Below are positions 23,805 to 32,222 of a stretch of DNA of 35,841 nucleotides, piece after piece (the first letter of the stretch is position 1; each line of letters opens with the position of its first letter). The position numbers and the translations under genes are program-made. The stretch is from Candidatus Zixiibacteriota bacterium (GTDB taxonomy: Bacteria; Zixibacteria; MSB-5A5; GN15; FEB-12), in contig JAGGTI010000057.1 in NCBI GenBank assembly GCA_021163775.1, positions 1 to 35,841 of the forward strand. Reading direction: 5' to 3'. The notes beneath the pieces were generated by a model, which saw nothing but the letters and a program-made list of their open reading frames with translations, was not told where the DNA came from and did no database searches.

Positions 23805-25628
23805 GTGAATTATCGTTCCGTTATTGCCCTGCTGTTTGTCTTAATTATAGTTGTTTCATCGCCGGTTTTGGCCCAATTGGATCGGGAGGCGATAGATGTG
23901 ATGGAGCAACAGGGAGTCGATGAAGGCTGGACATTTACCGTGTCCGAAAACCCTGCAACGCAATATCCTCTCGATCAATTGTGTGGTCTGAAAGAACCTG
24001 ATGACTGGCAGTCCAAGGCGCGCTTTGATCCGATGACAGCCACTTCCAAGTTAACAATACCGTCAGCGTTTGACTGGCGTGACCACAATGGCTGTACTCC
24101 GATTCGGAGCCAGGGCGGATGTGGTAGTTGCTGGGCCTTTGCCACCGTTGGAGCTTTGGAGTGTGCCATCATGATACGCGAGGGAGTCTCGGTCAATCTC
24201 TCTGAACAATGGTTGGTCAGTTGTAACCAGAGTGGCTGGGGTTGCGATGGCGGTTGGTATGCTCATTCATATCATGGCTGGTGGACTGATCATTGCGGTG
24301 GCACCGGGGCTGTGCTCGAATCAGATTTCCCATATAACGCCACCGATGGCCCCTGTAATTGTCCCTATCCGCACCACTACACAATTGACAACTGGGCCTA
24401 TATTGGCAACAGCGGTTCAGTGCCAGGTATCGAGGAGATGAAACGTGCCATCCTCGAGTACGGTCCAATCTCGGTTTCGCTGTATGCCGGTGGTCCTTTC
24501 CAGGGGTATGACGACGGTATTTACAACTACTGCGTCCCGGGTGAGATCAACCATTCGGTAGTGTTGGTTGGTTGGGATGACAGCCAGGGGCAGAGCGGGG
24601 TTTGGATTCTGCGCAACTCATGGGGATCCTGGTGGGGCGAGGGTGGCTATATGCGGATCCAATACGGTTGTGCTCAGGTTGGCTATGCCGCCTGTTTTGT
24701 TGACTATCGACCGATTATTGTGTCGTGCGATACCGAATTTGGGGCGGCTCCGTTGGCAGTTAATTTCCAGTATGAAGCATCGGGGACAACAGTTACCGGG
24801 CATAACTGGAATTTCGGCGATGGCGATTATTCTACCGATCCGAACCCGTTACATACCTATAATGATCCAGGGTGCTACACCGTCACGTTGACTTTGAGTA
24901 CACCCGATGGTGATTTGACGAAAACCTGTCACAGTTTGATTTCTGCCTACGCTGATACACTGCGGGGAGATATTATCGAGATTGATTCCGGTGGGGTGCT
25001 GGGTATGGATATCATAGCTCGCAACAATCTGGAACTTGATAAAATTACTATTCCGTTTACCTGGGATGGCCCGTTTGGGTTGACTTACGACTCATTTACG
25101 GTGGCCGGAACCCGAACCGAATATTTTGGTTCGGCAGTCGCAATCAGCTATGACCCCAACAACGATCGCGCTACAATCTCTCTGCAACCGGGTTTGGAAC
25201 CGCCATTGCCGCCTGGTGAAGGTCCCGTGGCCACTCTCTGGTTTAGCGCTCCATTCAACGTTTCCGGTGCCAACTCAATAGCTTTGGTAGCCTATGGCAG
25301 TTACTCACCTCACTTTATGGCTGGTGAAAACATTTATGAGCCGGTACTGATCGATGGCCTATTCCATACCGGGACCTCGATGGGTTGCTGTCAGGGACAT
25401 GTGGGCGATGTCAATATGAGTGGCGACGATGTACCGACAATTGGCGACATCTCGGTTCTGATCGATCATCTCTTCATTTCGGGGCTGGACCTGGAGTGTA
25501 TTGAGGAGGCCGATGTCAACCAATCGGGCGGAGCCTACCCAACCGATGATGATCTGACTATTGGAGACGTATCGGTCTTGATTGATCATCTCTTTATCAG
25601 CGGTCAGCCTCTGGGCGAATGCTTGTAG
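23805..25628 (+). CDS. Secreted papain-family (C1A) cysteine peptidase with PKD, cohesin-like and dockerin-like modules
   Basis: A 607-residue exported protease. Signal peptide 1-23 ends PVLAQ. A short pro-region without a recognisable I29 domain precedes a C1A domain (about 83-300). All catalytic residues are present: Gln in RSQGGCGSCWAF, Cys109 in GSCWAF, His250 in INHSVVLVGW and Asn271 in LRNSWGSWWGEGGY. A PKD domain (about 302-385, WNFGDGDYS), a cohesin-like domain (about 385-520, ITIPFTWDGPFGLTYDS) and two dockerin-like repeats (about 525-607) follow. The tail halves match the architecture of the VCBS protein upstream. The GTG start is chosen because it opens the signal peptide and has AAGAGGT upstream. 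Confidence 0.88.
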   Translation: MNYRSVIALLFVLIIVVSSPVLAQLDREAIDVMEQQGVDEGWTFTVSENPATQYPLDQLCGLKEPDDWQSKARFDPMTATSKLTIPSAFDWRDHNGCTPIRSQGGCGSCWAFATVGALECAIMIREGVSVNLSEQWLVSCNQSGWGCDGGWYAHSYHGWWTDHCGGTGAVLESDFPYNATDGPCNCPYPHHYTIDNWAYIGNSGSVPGIEEMKRAILEYGPISVSLYAGGPFQGYDDGIYNYCVPGEINHSVVLVGWDDSQGQSGVWILRNSWGSWWGEGGYMRIQYGCAQVGYAACFVDYRPIIVSCDTEFGAAPLAVNFQYEASGTTVTGHNWNFGDGDYSTDPNPLHTYNDPGCYTVTLTLSTPDGDLTKTCHSLISAYADTLRGDIIEIDSGGVLGMDIIARNNLELDKITIPFTWDGPFGLTYDSFTVAGTRTEYFGSAVAISYDPNNDRATISLQPGLEPPLPPGEGPVATLWFSAPFNVSGANSIALVAYGSYSPHFMAGENIYEPVLIDGLFHTGTSMGCCQGHVGDVNMSGDDVPTIGDISVLIDHLFISGLDLECIEEADVNQSGGAYPTDDDLTIGDVSVLIDHLFISGQPLGECL

Positions 25629-25686
25629 ACTGATGTTAAGGGGTTTATTGGAAAACCCTATACAAGTGGGACTTTATCAACCAACC

Positions 25687-26820
25687 CTAAGGGTCCATGC
25701 TGTCGAGGATTTTACCCCAAGTTTGACTCTGGCGGTGATGATTAAATTTATCGGCACTTTCGTCAAGTGCCGTCCTGCTCAATCTTTCTCTCAGACTCTT
25801 GTCTTCGATTAAATTGATCAGGTTGGAGGCTAAGTCCTCAACATCGAAAGGTTTCACTCTAAGCCCGTTACGCCCGTGATCAATAAGGCTGATTGTGCCC
25901 CCGTCATCGGTCCCGATAACCGGCAGGCCACAAACCAATGCTTCGATTGTCACCATACCGTAGCATTCAGATCTAGAGGCCAGCACAAAGATATCTAGGG
26001 CGGCATAAACCTGCTCAATCTTATCCTGATGCGGGAAGAAGTGGACATACTCGCTTAGCTTCAAATCTTTCACTAATTGGTGTACTCGCTCGGTGTACCG
26101 GTCGCCTTCGCCGAAACTCTGATCGCCGACAATCAACATGTGAGCCATATGACCAGCCGCGTGAACTTGGGCGAGAGCTTGTATGGCAATATCCTGGCCT
26201 TTTTGGGGGTCGAGCCTTCCGATCAGGCCAATTACAATGGCATCTGCAGACAGGTCGAATCTCTGGCGAGCTTCAGACTTATTGGGCTTATGTAAAGTGA
26301 AACGGTTGACCTCGATTCCTCGCGTAACCACATGCAGTTTTGTTGCTGGTACCGATGTTTTCTCAAGAACCCGGTCAGCCAGCCACTGAACTGGTGTGAC
26401 CATAGCGTCGATTTGACGGTAAAGCCAGGCATGGTATAGATCGTGCTTGTCACGGCCGATGTGCATGTGTTGACTGTAGATTAACCGACACCTCTTTCCA
26501 GTAAATAAACACGCCATAACACCCATGAAAATATCCCGACTCTGGTGTACAACCAAACGCCGCACATTGTCGCGATGGATTATTCGAGCCAGACGCCAGG
26601 CGTTGACCAGATCCCCCGCTTTCATATTAGAACTTATTGTAGCCGTACCGAATCCAAGCTGTTTGACCTTGGAATGCAGGCGAGTGTCTTCCGGACCGTA
26701 AAATCGGATTGACCAATCATATTCACTCATCCAGCGCAGAAAACGCAGTACGTTCATTTCGAGACCGCCCCAGGCAGTTGATGAGCAGTAGGAGGCTATT
26801 TTGTAGTCGCGGGAAGGCAT
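25687..26820 (-). CDS. GT4-family glycosyltransferase
   Basis: A 377-residue GT-B fold glycosyltransferase of family GT4. The N-terminal domain starts with the glycine-rich acceptor loop STAWGGLEMNVLRF (about residues 13-26). The C-terminal nucleotide-sugar domain has IGLIGRLDPQKGQDIAIQAL and the EX7E motif within SECYGMVTIEALVCGLPVIGTDDGG. It probably adds a sugar to a lipid or polysaccharide intermediate on the cytoplasmic side; donor and acceptor cannot be assigned. No other polysaccharide genes are near, so it is an isolated gene. It is convergent with the papain-like gene (58-base gap) and divergent from the STAS-like gene, with 157 bases for both promoters. Confidence 0.88.
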   Translation of the reverse strand: MPSRDYKIASYCSSTAWGGLEMNVLRFLRWMSEYDWSIRFYGPEDTRLHSKVKQLGFGTATISSNMKAGDLVNAWRLARIIHRDNVRRLVVHQSRDIFMGVMACLFTGKRCRLIYSQHMHIGRDKHDLYHAWLYRQIDAMVTPVQWLADRVLEKTSVPATKLHVVTRGIEVNRFTLHKPNKSEARQRFDLSADAIVIGLIGRLDPQKGQDIAIQALAQVHAAGHMAHMLIVGDQSFGEGDRYTERVHQLVKDLKLSEYVHFFPHQDKIEQVYAALDIFVLASRSECYGMVTIEALVCGLPVIGTDDGGTISLIDHGRNGLRVKPFDVEDLASNLINLIEDKSLRERLSRTALDESADKFNHHRQSQTWGKILDSMDP

Positions 26821-26977
26821 TCAATGAAAAATATAGGTAATGGTCCTTTGAGTAGCCAGCACTTTTGTATGATCATTTGTGACCTTTTGGTTCAAGTGTT
26901 GTCAAATTTTGACGATATAAATATAATGTAATCTTTTATTAGTAAGCCGTAGCAATCGAGTGATGTGTAGATAAGAT

Positions 26978-27394
26978 ATGTATGAAATTGAAGAACAAAG
27001 CTGGGGGTATCGCATTACCTTCGGTAGGATAACAACCTCGAATGAATTACTGCGTTGGATTCGGGAATCCGAAAAGATCCTCGATAACAAGCAGGGCGAG
27101 TTCTTCGTTTTTGTAGATATGAGGACACTGGTTCCGCTCGACAAAAAAGCCCAGGAAGCAATGCGAGAGGGCCAGAGTTTCTATCGTCGGAAAGGTATGC
27201 TCCGATCGGTCGTTATTTTGTCCAGTCCCGTGATTGCCGCCCAATTCCGTCGTATTGGCGGTGAGACAGGTATTGGTCGATGGGAGAGATACATTGATGC
27301 TTCAACCGTGGCTGACTGGGAAAAAGTTGGCATGAATTGGTTGCTTAATGCTGTAGAACCTGACGAAGTGAATCAACCGATCCACTCCAAATAA
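26978..27394 (+). CDS. Small STAS/SpoIIAA-like protein (tentative)
   Basis: A 138-residue soluble protein without signal peptide or membrane segment. It alternates strand and helix as in the STAS/SpoIIAA-like fold: YEIEEQSWGYRITFGRI, helix NELLRWIRESEKIL, strand EFFVFVDMRTLVPLD, helix KKAQEAMREGQSFYRRKG, strand RSVVILSSPVIAAQ. The FVDMR stretch sits where such proteins usually have an Asp-centred turn. The fold call is by pattern only and the function is unknown. It is transcribed divergently from the glycosyltransferase and convergently with the lipoprotein gene. Confidence 0.65.
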   Translation: MYEIEEQSWGYRITFGRITTSNELLRWIRESEKILDNKQGEFFVFVDMRTLVPLDKKAQEAMREGQSFYRRKGMLRSVVILSSPVIAAQFRRIGGETGIGRWERYIDASTVADWEKVGMNWLLNAVEPDEVNQPIHSK

Positions 27395-27413
27395 TTCCGA
27401 TGTGGCGCATTGT

Positions 27414-27812
27414 TCAGCGTCTCTGCACTCTAAAATCTATCATACCGCTAAAACTTACCAGTCTTACCGTGATTTTCCAGGTACCTGATGAACTTGATCC
27501 AGAACGGAAATCTCCGTTCTGGATGAAATCGGTCTGGTAGGTTTCTGTTGAGTCCGGGCCGACTATCCTGAGTAAGGCCTGTCCTCCCTGAATGGAGGAT
27601 AATTGGTTTATGTTGGCGCTGGTTCCGCCAGTGCGCCAGTAATAGGTCAGCGAGGTGTCGTGATCGCTCACGTCATCGATTCGAAAGTGAAAATTATCCA
27701 AAGCGTTGACCACTTCCGGCTCATAAGGTGACGTTGGATTCTTTTCGCAGGCTACAATTATCACAATGGTCAGCATGACCGCTATTATCAGGAAAGTAAA
27801 TCGGGCTTTCAT
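27414..27812 (-). CDS. Small lipoprotein
   Basis: A 132-residue protein with a lipoprotein signal: basic MKAR, hydrophobic run FTFLIIAVMLTIVIIVA, then Cys22 in IVAC, likely lipidated. The mature part begins EKNPTSPYEPEVV, typical of exported lipoproteins in this kind of organism, and is then beta-rich (NFHFRIDDVSD; SSSGTWKITVRLV). No family is recognised. The open frame extends to 27968, but the ATG at 27812 directly starts the signal peptide and has an AGAGAG tract upstream, so it is preferred. Confidence 0.72.
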   Translation of the reverse strand: MKARFTFLIIAVMLTIVIIVACEKNPTSPYEPEVVNALDNFHFRIDDVSDHDTSLTYYWRTGGTSANINQLSSIQGGQALLRIVGPDSTETYQTDFIQNGDFRSGSSSSGTWKITVRLVSFSGMIDFRVQRR

Positions 27813-28161
27813 ATCAAATCTCTCTATACAGGTTGTTTGAACGCGGGTTTTTCCGTGTCCGTTCACCTGTCTATTACACTTTATATCGGGGATTAACCTA
27901 GTCGTTTCAAGTTGTTTACTTGTTTGGGGCTTGTTGGTTACCGTTCGACCTACGTAAATGCTTGTCAAATAGGCGGTTACTGTTCGGGGTGAACTGACGG
28001 ATGGCCATTCTTGGAATTGTCTATTATGCCTATTGGGTCGGTAACCTTGCTCAATTGTGAGATGTTTGGTTGCGAGTTGGTTGTTAGCTTATTATTCTAT
28101 AAAGTTATTGTACGAAGTTAGAAGTGGTTGGCCGTTGGAACGAAACTCGACTGAGGTTTAG
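27813..28161. other. Spacer between the lipoprotein and the ECF sigma gene
   Basis: No gene seen. It should hold the divergent promoters. An AT-rich patch (28083-28110, with TATAAAG) is a possible -10 region for the sigma operon. A GGAAC at about 28137 resembles an ECF -35 box, but it has no fitting -10 before the start, so self-regulation cannot be claimed. Confidence 0.4.
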
Positions 28162-28725
28162 TTGCAGAACGAAGAATCAGCTATTATCGCTGAGGCGTTA
28201 GCCGGTGATCAGAAAGCCTATACTGCATTGGTGGAGAAACACCGAGCTTCAGTCTTTCATGTTATCAATCGGATAGTCCATAACGAAGAAATCGCCCTGG
28301 ATCTGGTCCAGGAGACTTTTATGAAGGCTTTTGCTTCACTGGCTTCTTATCGATCCGAATTTCGCTTTTCGACCTGGTTGTACAAGATCGCCGCCAATTC
28401 TTCGATTGACCATCTGCGCAAGAAGAGGATTCAAGCACTTTCGCTGGATAGGCCTATTGATACTGGTGATGGCGCTATGGTAATTGAGGTTCCGGACAAC
28501 TCTTTCAACCCGGAAATGGCCCTGGTACGGAAACAGCAACGGTTTTCCATTGAAGAGGCGATTGATTCCCTGCCACCAAAATATCACGAAGTTATTGTTT
28601 ACCGGCATAAGGATGATAAATCCTACGAGGAAATAGCCGATTTATTGTGTATACCGGTCGGGACTGTGAAAGCTCGGATATTCCGAGCTCGTGAGCTTCT
28701 AAAACGGAAGCTCCGAAACATTTAA
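28162..28725 (+). CDS. ECF-family RNA polymerase sigma factor
   Basis: A 187-residue sigma-70-type extracytoplasmic-function factor. Region 2 (about residues 20-90) has the core-binding and -10 segments DLVQETFMKAFASLASYRSEFRFSTWLYKIAANSSID. Region 4 (about 130-182) has the -35 helix-turn-helix YRHKDDKSYEEIADLLCIPVGTVKARIFRARE. The length and RpoE-like spacing are usual. The start is TTG, supported by GAGG six bases upstream and because the next in-frame ATG (28321) would delete region 2. It is first in an operon with three exported proteins. No zinc-finger or RseA-like anti-sigma gene is adjacent, which is unusual for ECF loci. Confidence 0.92.
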   Translation: MQNEESAIIAEALAGDQKAYTALVEKHRASVFHVINRIVHNEEIALDLVQETFMKAFASLASYRSEFRFSTWLYKIAANSSIDHLRKKRIQALSLDRPIDTGDGAMVIEVPDNSFNPEMALVRKQQRFSIEEAIDSLPPKYHEVIVYRHKDDKSYEEIADLLCIPVGTVKARIFRARELLKRKLRNI

Positions 28726-28757
28726 GTTTTCGGTAGCCGACCCAGACATGTAAATAG

Positions 28758-29780
28758 ATGCGCAAATCGTTACTGATCACAGCTTTAATCGGGATCATTC
28801 TGGTCCAACTACCATGTCGTCTGATTGCCGATGATTTTCGGTTTGAATATCAGAGGGTAATTAAGACTGGCCCGGAAGCGGTCTTGAATCTCGAATTCGT
28901 TCATGGGGATGTCACTATCCTCAGTAGCGAACAGGAAAAAATCATCATTGATGCCACCAAACAGCTAAGTGCTGTTAATGGTGATGAGGCTCAAATGGTG
29001 GCCGACCATATCGAGATTAAGGTGGAACATGACGGCAACCGAGTAGATGTGACCACAAATTATCTGCGGATGCACAATCGCTCGCAATCTTTCTGGTCAA
29101 AGCTACTGGGACGGGGCGGGGAAGATTCTTTCGGCGATGTTAATTGGACTATCCAGGTGCCGCACGGTTGCAAAATAAGTATCGTGAATTCGAGCGGGGC
29201 TATTAACGTCGATAATATTATCGGTAGTGTCGCTATTCGTGGTTCAGCCATCGATGTGAAATTGACAAACATCGAGGGTGATGTTGCAGTCGAGTGTTCC
29301 AAGGGCAAATTGGAATTGACCGGCATTGAAGGTTCTGTAAACGTGGAGAACTCTTCAGGAACTACTGTTGGCGAACTACTTTTTGGTGATGTCACGGTGC
29401 GCCAGGCCCAGGGCAAGGTTGATCTCAAGTTTATCGAGGGTGATATCAAAGTCAAGTCGACCAGCGCCTCAATTAGCATTCGGCAGGATCGGGGTTCTCT
29501 CGACCTGAGCACATCTACCGGTCGGGTTGATATCTATACTGGTCTGGACAGCCCGCGTGATTATTATGTCAGTACGGAGAGTGGTGATATCAAGTTATCT
29601 ATTCCGGAAACATCTTCGGGTAATTTACGAATAGAATCACAGACGGGAGACATCAAAACCGAGATGCCGATCGCCATAAAATCAATGACCCGTAAGCAGG
29701 TTGAAGGCAGTTTCGGTTCTGGTGGTGTAAAGATAAACTTGACTTCGATCTCCGGTGATGTGACCGTAGCACAGTTCTAA
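28758..29780 (+). CDS. Exported DUF4097-family beta-repeat protein
   Basis: A 340-residue protein with a signal peptide (about 1-24, ending RLIAD). The mature part is a long ladder of short beta-strands with a turn every ~20 residues: VEHDGNRVDVTTNYL, SSGAINVDNIIGSVAIRGS, VECSKGKLELTGIEGSVNV, STSTGRVDIYTG and SGDIKLSIPETSSG. This is the DUF4097 (beta-helix/adhesin-like) pattern. Members are often encoded next to ECF sigma or envelope-stress genes, but their job is unknown. The start lies 32 bases after the sigma stop, consistent with one transcript; the ribosome site is weak. No membrane segment beyond the signal peptide. Confidence 0.82.
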   Translation: MRKSLLITALIGIILVQLPCRLIADDFRFEYQRVIKTGPEAVLNLEFVHGDVTILSSEQEKIIIDATKQLSAVNGDEAQMVADHIEIKVEHDGNRVDVTTNYLRMHNRSQSFWSKLLGRGGEDSFGDVNWTIQVPHGCKISIVNSSGAINVDNIIGSVAIRGSAIDVKLTNIEGDVAVECSKGKLELTGIEGSVNVENSSGTTVGELLFGDVTVRQAQGKVDLKFIEGDIKVKSTSASISIRQDRGSLDLSTSTGRVDIYTGLDSPRDYYVSTESGDIKLSIPETSSGNLRIESQTGDIKTEMPIAIKSMTRKQVEGSFGSGGVKINLTSISGDVTVAQF

Positions 29781-29810
29781 TAGCCGTTTACACATAGGAT
29801 TCGTGTCGGC

Positions 29811-31076
29811 ATGAAGCGTACCGCGCAATATATCTATTTGGCGATGTTCATTTTTGGCCTGTTTATGATACTCATTCCGATGAGTGCTCAGGCACAGGCG
29901 AATGAAGAACCCAACTCAGACCAGCCATCCGAGTCGGTGGTCGGCAATACCTTTACTGATATAGAACTATCTCCTGAGGGCGTTATAGCGTTCGATAGTG
30001 CTGACAACAAGTGGATATATGATTTTGAGCTGGAGCAGTTCGTTGAGGACGATCGGGATCAAGACGAAACCGGTGGACAACGTGAGACTGGTTCCCGTGA
30101 AGAGAGAGTTGACCCGGTAGAGGTTCGCTGTGTTGAGGAAAAGATAGTAGATCTTCCTGCCTTGAGAGCGGTATATGTCGGTCGCGATGAGTATGTCGAT
30201 GGCGATGTCTTGGCATCCGGTCGAGTAACTATCAAAGGCTGGGTCAAAGGCCGAGTGCAGTCTTTCAACAAGACGGTGCTGGTGACCGCGACCGGCCAGG
30301 TTGACGGCGATATCAAAGCTCCTGAGGTTGTGATCAAACCGGGTGGCGTGGTTTTGGGTGAGGTCGTTGAAAGTCCCCGTCTGGACATTCCGATAGACCG
30401 ATTTGATGATCAGTTGGCCACCGAAGGTATTTGGGTGGTCTTTGCTTTCACTTTGACGCTGACTCTCATAGTATTCCTGACATCCTCTCTAGTGCCGAGA
30501 AAGATGACCAACCTGACCGATTGTGTATGTCAGTATCCGGTTCGATCGTTTCTGCTTGGTTTTCTGTTTCTTATACTGATGCCGGCTATTGTGTTATTAG
30601 TAGCCGTGACAATTGTTGGTATTCTGGTTGTTTGGTTGGTTCCGATTGCCTATTTGGTCGCTTTGGCTCTGGGGATGGGTATCAGTGGTTTCCAGATAAC
30701 AGGGCCGCTGATGCGACGCCATTTTGGTATGAATTTAGGATCGGTGGCGATATCGTTATCCGGTGTGTTGATGTATATGGTGGCTTGGGCGGTAGTCGCT
30801 TTGCTCCTTGGATCCGACCGCGATGGATCTTCGGGCTACCACGGCCTGGGTGTATTTATGTTGGTCATATCTATTCTGGGCACAATCTACCCGTTTATGA
30901 CCGGAATCGGTGCCGCGGTTTTGACCAGATTCGGTTTTCGGCCGTATGTTGGCAGTGCGGAGGCTCAGGCACAAACTACCGAGGCGGCTCCGGTACCAGC
31001 ACCACCGCCAATCCCAGAAGGCCCGGCACCGGTTCGAAGACCTTTGCCCCCGCCCGAACCTCCGAAAGAAGACTGA
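29811..31076 (+). CDS. Exported bactofilin-like polytopic membrane protein
   Basis: A 421-residue protein. Residues 1-30 look like a signal peptide (ending SAQAQA). An acidic linker follows, then a bactofilin-like beta-helix (about 112-190: YVDGDVLASGRVTIKGWVKG, TGQVDGDIKAPEVVIKPGG). Then come four or five membrane helices (about 205-380), for example VVFAFTLTLTLIVFL and FLLGFLFLILMPAIVLLVAV, and a Pro-rich tail (PVPAPPPIPEGPAPVRR). Canonical bactofilins are cytoplasmic polymers; an N-terminal export signal would put this beta-helix in the periplasm. It sits 30 bases after the DUF4097 gene with AGGA upstream of its ATG. A role as envelope sensor or stabiliser is inference. Confidence 0.78.
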   Translation: MKRTAQYIYLAMFIFGLFMILIPMSAQAQANEEPNSDQPSESVVGNTFTDIELSPEGVIAFDSADNKWIYDFELEQFVEDDRDQDETGGQRETGSREERVDPVEVRCVEEKIVDLPALRAVYVGRDEYVDGDVLASGRVTIKGWVKGRVQSFNKTVLVTATGQVDGDIKAPEVVIKPGGVVLGEVVESPRLDIPIDRFDDQLATEGIWVVFAFTLTLTLIVFLTSSLVPRKMTNLTDCVCQYPVRSFLLGFLFLILMPAIVLLVAVTIVGILVVWLVPIAYLVALALGMGISGFQITGPLMRRHFGMNLGSVAISLSGVLMYMVAWAVVALLLGSDRDGSSGYHGLGVFMLVISILGTIYPFMTGIGAAVLTRFGFRPYVGSAEAQAQTTEAAPVPAPPPIPEGPAPVRRPLPPPEPPKED

Positions 31077-31170
31077 CATAATCCAACTATGGAATGAAAC
31101 ATTTTGCCTTCATCTCCAGTATCCTTTAGTAAAGAGTCCTAATGCGGTATTAAGTGAAAGAGGTTAGTCT

Positions 31171-32031
31171 ATGAATTCACTTAGAATTTGTATTTTTATA
31201 ATAGCGGGTTTGGTTCTGTTGGTGTCTCCGACGGTGGCCGAACGGGTTGAGCATGTCGAGGAAATCCTCAGCGAAGACGGAATTGAGGAATTAGAAATCC
31301 AGATCGATTTTGGGGCTGGCGTTATTGAAATCACAACCGAGGAGATGGAAGAAGCGGCCAAGCTCGACATCTTCTATTCACCTCGATATGTTGATTACGA
31401 GACCAATCTCAATGTAAGGGATGGTCGTGGACGCATGTTCCTGGAAAGTGAAATCAGTAAACATCACTGGGATGACAACGATTTCGAGAATGAATGGAAT
31501 CTGACCCTGTCCAAGAAGTATCCGACCAGTCTGGATTTGGATATCGGTGCTTGCAAGGCCCGTTTTGATTTAAGCGGAATACCTCTGGTTGATCTCCAGA
31601 TCGATGTCGGTGCGGCCGATCTGGAAATTGAATTCAACGAACCGAACCCTGGCCGCCTGCGCGAACTCAATATCGATTGTGGGGCGTCATCGCTGGAAAT
31701 CATCGGGTTGGCCAATGCTCGGGCGGAGATGATGGATTTTGATATTGGTGCCGGTTCTTGTGAAATCGATCTGAGGGGCGAGATTGAGGGCGAGGTCGAG
31801 GTTGATATTGATGTTGGTGTCGGTTCGATGGACGTGATTATCTCCCGTGATATCGCCGTGATGATTCGGGGTGATGATGACTGGTTCTCGTCATTAGATT
31901 TTCACGGTATGCGTCTTGACGAGGTTCGTGATGGTGTCTGGATGTCCGAGGATTTTGACGAGGCTGAGGATCGAATTGTTTTTACCGTTGATGTCTCGAT
32001 GGGGTCAGTTGATATTTACGCCCGACGCTGA
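31171..32031 (+). CDS. Exported toast-rack / LiaF-like acidic beta-repeat protein
   Basis: A 286-residue exported protein with a signal peptide (about 1-24, ending TVAE). It is very rich in Asp and Glu. Five evenly spaced repeats carry the same core: DFGAGVIEI, DIGACKARF, DVGAADLEI, DCGASSLEI, DIGAGSCEI and DVGVGSMDV. This matches the toast-rack/LiaF-type beta-repeat family. The start is the ATG with AGAGG about eight bases upstream. It is the last gene before the intrinsic terminator at 32051, so it closes the sigma operon. The role is unknown, but relatives are tied to cell-envelope stress. Confidence 0.78.
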   Translation: MNSLRICIFIIAGLVLLVSPTVAERVEHVEEILSEDGIEELEIQIDFGAGVIEITTEEMEEAAKLDIFYSPRYVDYETNLNVRDGRGRMFLESEISKHHWDDNDFENEWNLTLSKKYPTSLDLDIGACKARFDLSGIPLVDLQIDVGAADLEIEFNEPNPGRLRELNIDCGASSLEIIGLANARAEMMDFDIGAGSCEIDLRGEIEGEVEVDIDVGVGSMDVIISRDIAVMIRGDDDWFSSLDFHGMRLDEVRDGVWMSEDFDEAEDRIVFTVDVSMGSVDIYARR

Positions 32032-32050
32032 AGTCCCAAATTGCCAGCCA

Positions 32051-32077
32051 AGCCGCCTTTTCGAGGCGGCTTTTTTT
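32051..32077 (+). terminator. Intrinsic transcription terminator
   Basis: AGCCGCCT (32051-32058), loop TTTCG, AGGCGGCT (32064-32071): an 8-bp GC-rich perfect stem running straight into TTTTTTT (to 32077). It lies 20 bases after the toast-rack stop codon and ends the sigma operon. It is the only textbook terminator I found in the window. Confidence 0.93.
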
Positions 32078-32222
32078 GTCACTGTTGATGCCGATAAGTA
32101 TTAGAATGGGATCGACCCGATTATCTGTTGTTGACGGGCGAGTTGTCGTCGGATATGCTTGCTTTTGTTGCTTCGGCTTTGCAACGGCGACGTGAAACTT
32201 GATGCGGTTGATTGAGGAATAA

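Noticed and set aside
27813-27968. N-terminal extension of the small lipoprotein
   Set aside because: The extension would bury the lipoprotein signal 52 residues inside the protein.
28137-28141. GGAAC as the -35 box of an autoregulated ECF promoter
   Set aside because: It lies only about 20 bases before the start codon, and no matching -10 lies at the right distance.
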